Assembly (NCBI GenBank): GCA_038316355.1
Contig: JBBQAO010000003.1
Coordinates: forward strand, 1 to 64,000
Source of the DNA: Ga0077527 sp038316355
GTDB taxonomy: Bacteria > Pseudomonadota > Gammaproteobacteria > Burkholderiales > SG8-41
Reading direction: 5' to 3'
Length of the DNA stretch: 64,000 nucleotides
The number at the start of each line of letters is the position of its first letter. Position 1 is the stretch's first letter. Of the stretch, positions 62,817 to 64,000 are shown piece by piece. The notes beneath the pieces were generated by a model, which worked only from the letters and a program-made list of their open reading frames with translations, was not told the origin of the DNA and searched no databases. Position numbers and translations under genes: made by a program.

Positions 62817-63689
62817 TCAGTATTCGGCATCAAACGCCGTGTCACCGTCGGCCAGCGGCTCACCCGACGCGCGCACTGCCGCGAAATCAAACAAGGTCCG
62901 GTCGAGCAGGTGCGAGGGCCGGACATTCTGGATGCTGGTCAGCAGCGTGGCGACGCGCCCCGGATAACGCTTTTCCCAATCGAGCAACAAAGCCTTCACT
63001 TCCTTGCGCTTCAGCGTCGCCTGCGAGCCGCACAGGGTGCAGGGAATGATCGGGAACTGCTTCAGCTCCGCGTAGGCCTCCAGATCGCTCTCTTCGCAAT
63101 AAGCCAGCGGCCGGATCACCACGTTGCGGCCGTCGTCGGACACCAGCTTCGGCGGCATGGTTTTCAGCTTGCCGCCGTAGAACATGTTGAGGAAAAACGT
63201 TTCCAGAATATCGTCGCGGTGGTGGCCCAGCGCGATTTTGGTCGCGCCCAGTTCCTGCGCCACGCGATAGAGCACGCCGCGGCGCAATCGCGAACACAGC
63301 GAACACATGGTCTTGCCTTCGGGGATCACCCGCTTGACGATGCTGTACGTATCCTGCGCCTCGATATGGAAGGGCACACCGAGTTTGGTCAGATATTCCG
63401 GCAGCACCTGTTCCGGGAATCCCGGCTGTTTCTGGTCAAGGTTGACGGCGATGATGTCGAAATGAATCGGCGCATGGCTCCGCAAATGCAGCAGGATGTC
63501 GAGCAGCGCGTAGCTGTCCTTGCCCCCGGACAGGCAGGCCATGACCTTGTCGCCGTCGCGGATCATGTCGAAATCGGCAATCGCCTGCCCGACCTGCCGG
63601 CGCAAGCGCTTGGCAAGTTTGTTCGACTCGTAGTACGCCTTGCGCTCCTTGTTGCTGCGCGGCGTGATCTGTATGACCTGTGTATCCAT
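62817..63689 (-). CDS. ttcA: tRNA 2-thiocytidine(32) synthetase TtcA
   Basis: A 290-residue TtcA: PP-loop CLSGGKDSYALLDILLHL and the iron-sulfur/persulfide cysteine pairs CSLCSRLRRG and CTLCGSQ, with ALGHHRDDILETFFLNMF. It installs 2-thiocytidine at position 32 of several tRNAs. It is directly followed upstream by an SDR gene on the same strand, a common betaproteobacterial pairing. Confidence 0.95.
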   Translation of the reverse strand: MDTQVIQITPRSNKERKAYYESNKLAKRLRRQVGQAIADFDMIRDGDKVMACLSGGKDSYALLDILLHLRSHAPIHFDIIAVNLDQKQPGFPEQVLPEYLTKLGVPFHIEAQDTYSIVKRVIPEGKTMCSLCSRLRRGVLYRVAQELGATKIALGHHRDDILETFFLNMFYGGKLKTMPPKLVSDDGRNVVIRPLAYCEESDLEAYAELKQFPIIPCTLCGSQATLKRKEVKALLLDWEKRYPGRVATLLTSIQNVRPSHLLDRTLFDFAAVRASGEPLADGDTAFDAEY

Positions 63690-63720
63690 ATTGAGTCCGA
63701 TTCAATAGTTCATTGCCGCA

Positions 63721-64000
63721 TCAGGCAACAATGCTGCGGCCACCATCCACTGCAATGACTTGCCCGGTCACATAAGGTGCCAGGGCCAGAAATTCCACGG
63801 CCATCGCAATATCGTCGGGCTCACCGCTGCGCTTGAGCACCGTCTGGTTGACGATACGCTGGCGCTCGATGTCATTCTGCCACGCCGGATCCTCGGGCCA
63901 GACGATGGTGCCCGGCGATACGCCATTGACCCGCACCTGCGGCCCCAGTTCGCGCGCCAGCGACCGCGTCAGTGCCAGCAGCCCGCCCTTGGCGGCGTTG
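63721..64000 (-). CDS. SDR-family oxidoreductase, C-terminal part (5' end outside window)
   Basis: The last 92 residues of a short-chain dehydrogenase/reductase: the catalytic-Lys region AAKGGLLALTRSLARELGPQVRVNGVSPGTIVWPE and the terminal SGEPDDIAMAVEFLALAPYVTGQVIAVDGG. Sequence and position next to ttcA suggest a pteridine reductase-like enzyme, but the N-terminal cofactor-binding part is not in the window. The frame is open to the right edge. Confidence 0.85.
   Translation of the reverse strand, partial: NAAKGGLLALTRSLARELGPQVRVNGVSPGTIVWPEDPAWQNDIERQRIVNQTVLKRSGEPDDIAMAVEFLALAPYVTGQVIAVDGGRSIVA

Overview
The window is a GC-rich (roughly 60-65 % by eye), densely coded bacterial chromosome segment. 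It has no rRNA, tRNA or CRISPR that I can see. Gene content and order (two adjacent LpxL-type acyltransferases beside metK; ahcY followed by metF; gshA-gshB next to a small PTS phosphorelay; DUF484-xerC; gatCBA divergent from mreBCD-mrdAB-rlpA; metX-metW; UbiK-ComM; a Bug-type periplasmic receptor) point to a betaproteobacterium. I cannot name the genus.

Layout. 1-9.6 kb: an ORF running off the left edge that fuses a CPBP intramembrane protease to a phytanoyl-CoA dioxygenase, then metH, a rhodanese and a multi-PAS hybrid histidine kinase. 9.6-15.7 kb: Bcr/CflA efflux pump, comM, ubiK, then a nitrogen-stress operon (TorF-like porin, glnK, amtB) behind a sigma54 promoter with NtrC-like sites. 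15.7-26 kb: gshA-gshB, EIIA-HPr-EI, metX-metW behind a SAM-II riboswitch, AmpG-like transporter, xthA, pyrE, a DUF4124 protein. 26-36 kb: gatCAB and the rod-shape operon mreBCD-mrdA-mrdB-rlpA. 36-43.7 kb: a minus-strand metal-acquisition block (PCuAC chaperone, two DUF2946-like proteins, TonB, TonB-dependent receptor, DUF3299, small Cys protein, ABC exporter-type pair, Fur/Zur regulator). 43.7-50.3 kb: yidD, rlmI-like, xerC, DUF484, dapF, CoA-binding protein, two lipid A acyltransferases. 50.4-57.2 kb: metK, ahcY (behind two tandem SAH riboswitches) and metF, interrupted by three toxin-antitoxin modules and a DNA methyltransferase remnant. 57.4-64 kb: mgtE, an aminotransferase with an in-frame HTH extension, a Bug-type receptor, a decayed CHASE-EAL gene, ttcA and the end of an SDR gene.

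A unifying theme is the methionine/SAM cycle: metX-metW, metH, metF, metK and ahcY all lie in the window. Two of these loci carry recognisable riboswitches for SAM and SAH. The most interesting points are the tandem SAH riboswitches, the SAM-II aptamer whose terminator abuts the metX start codon, the toxin-antitoxin modules lodged in the SAM-cycle locus (one with a substituted Fic catalytic histidine, one with a frameshifted antitoxin), two unexpected in-frame gene fusions, and a repeated AT-rich 14-mer that resembles an IHF site.
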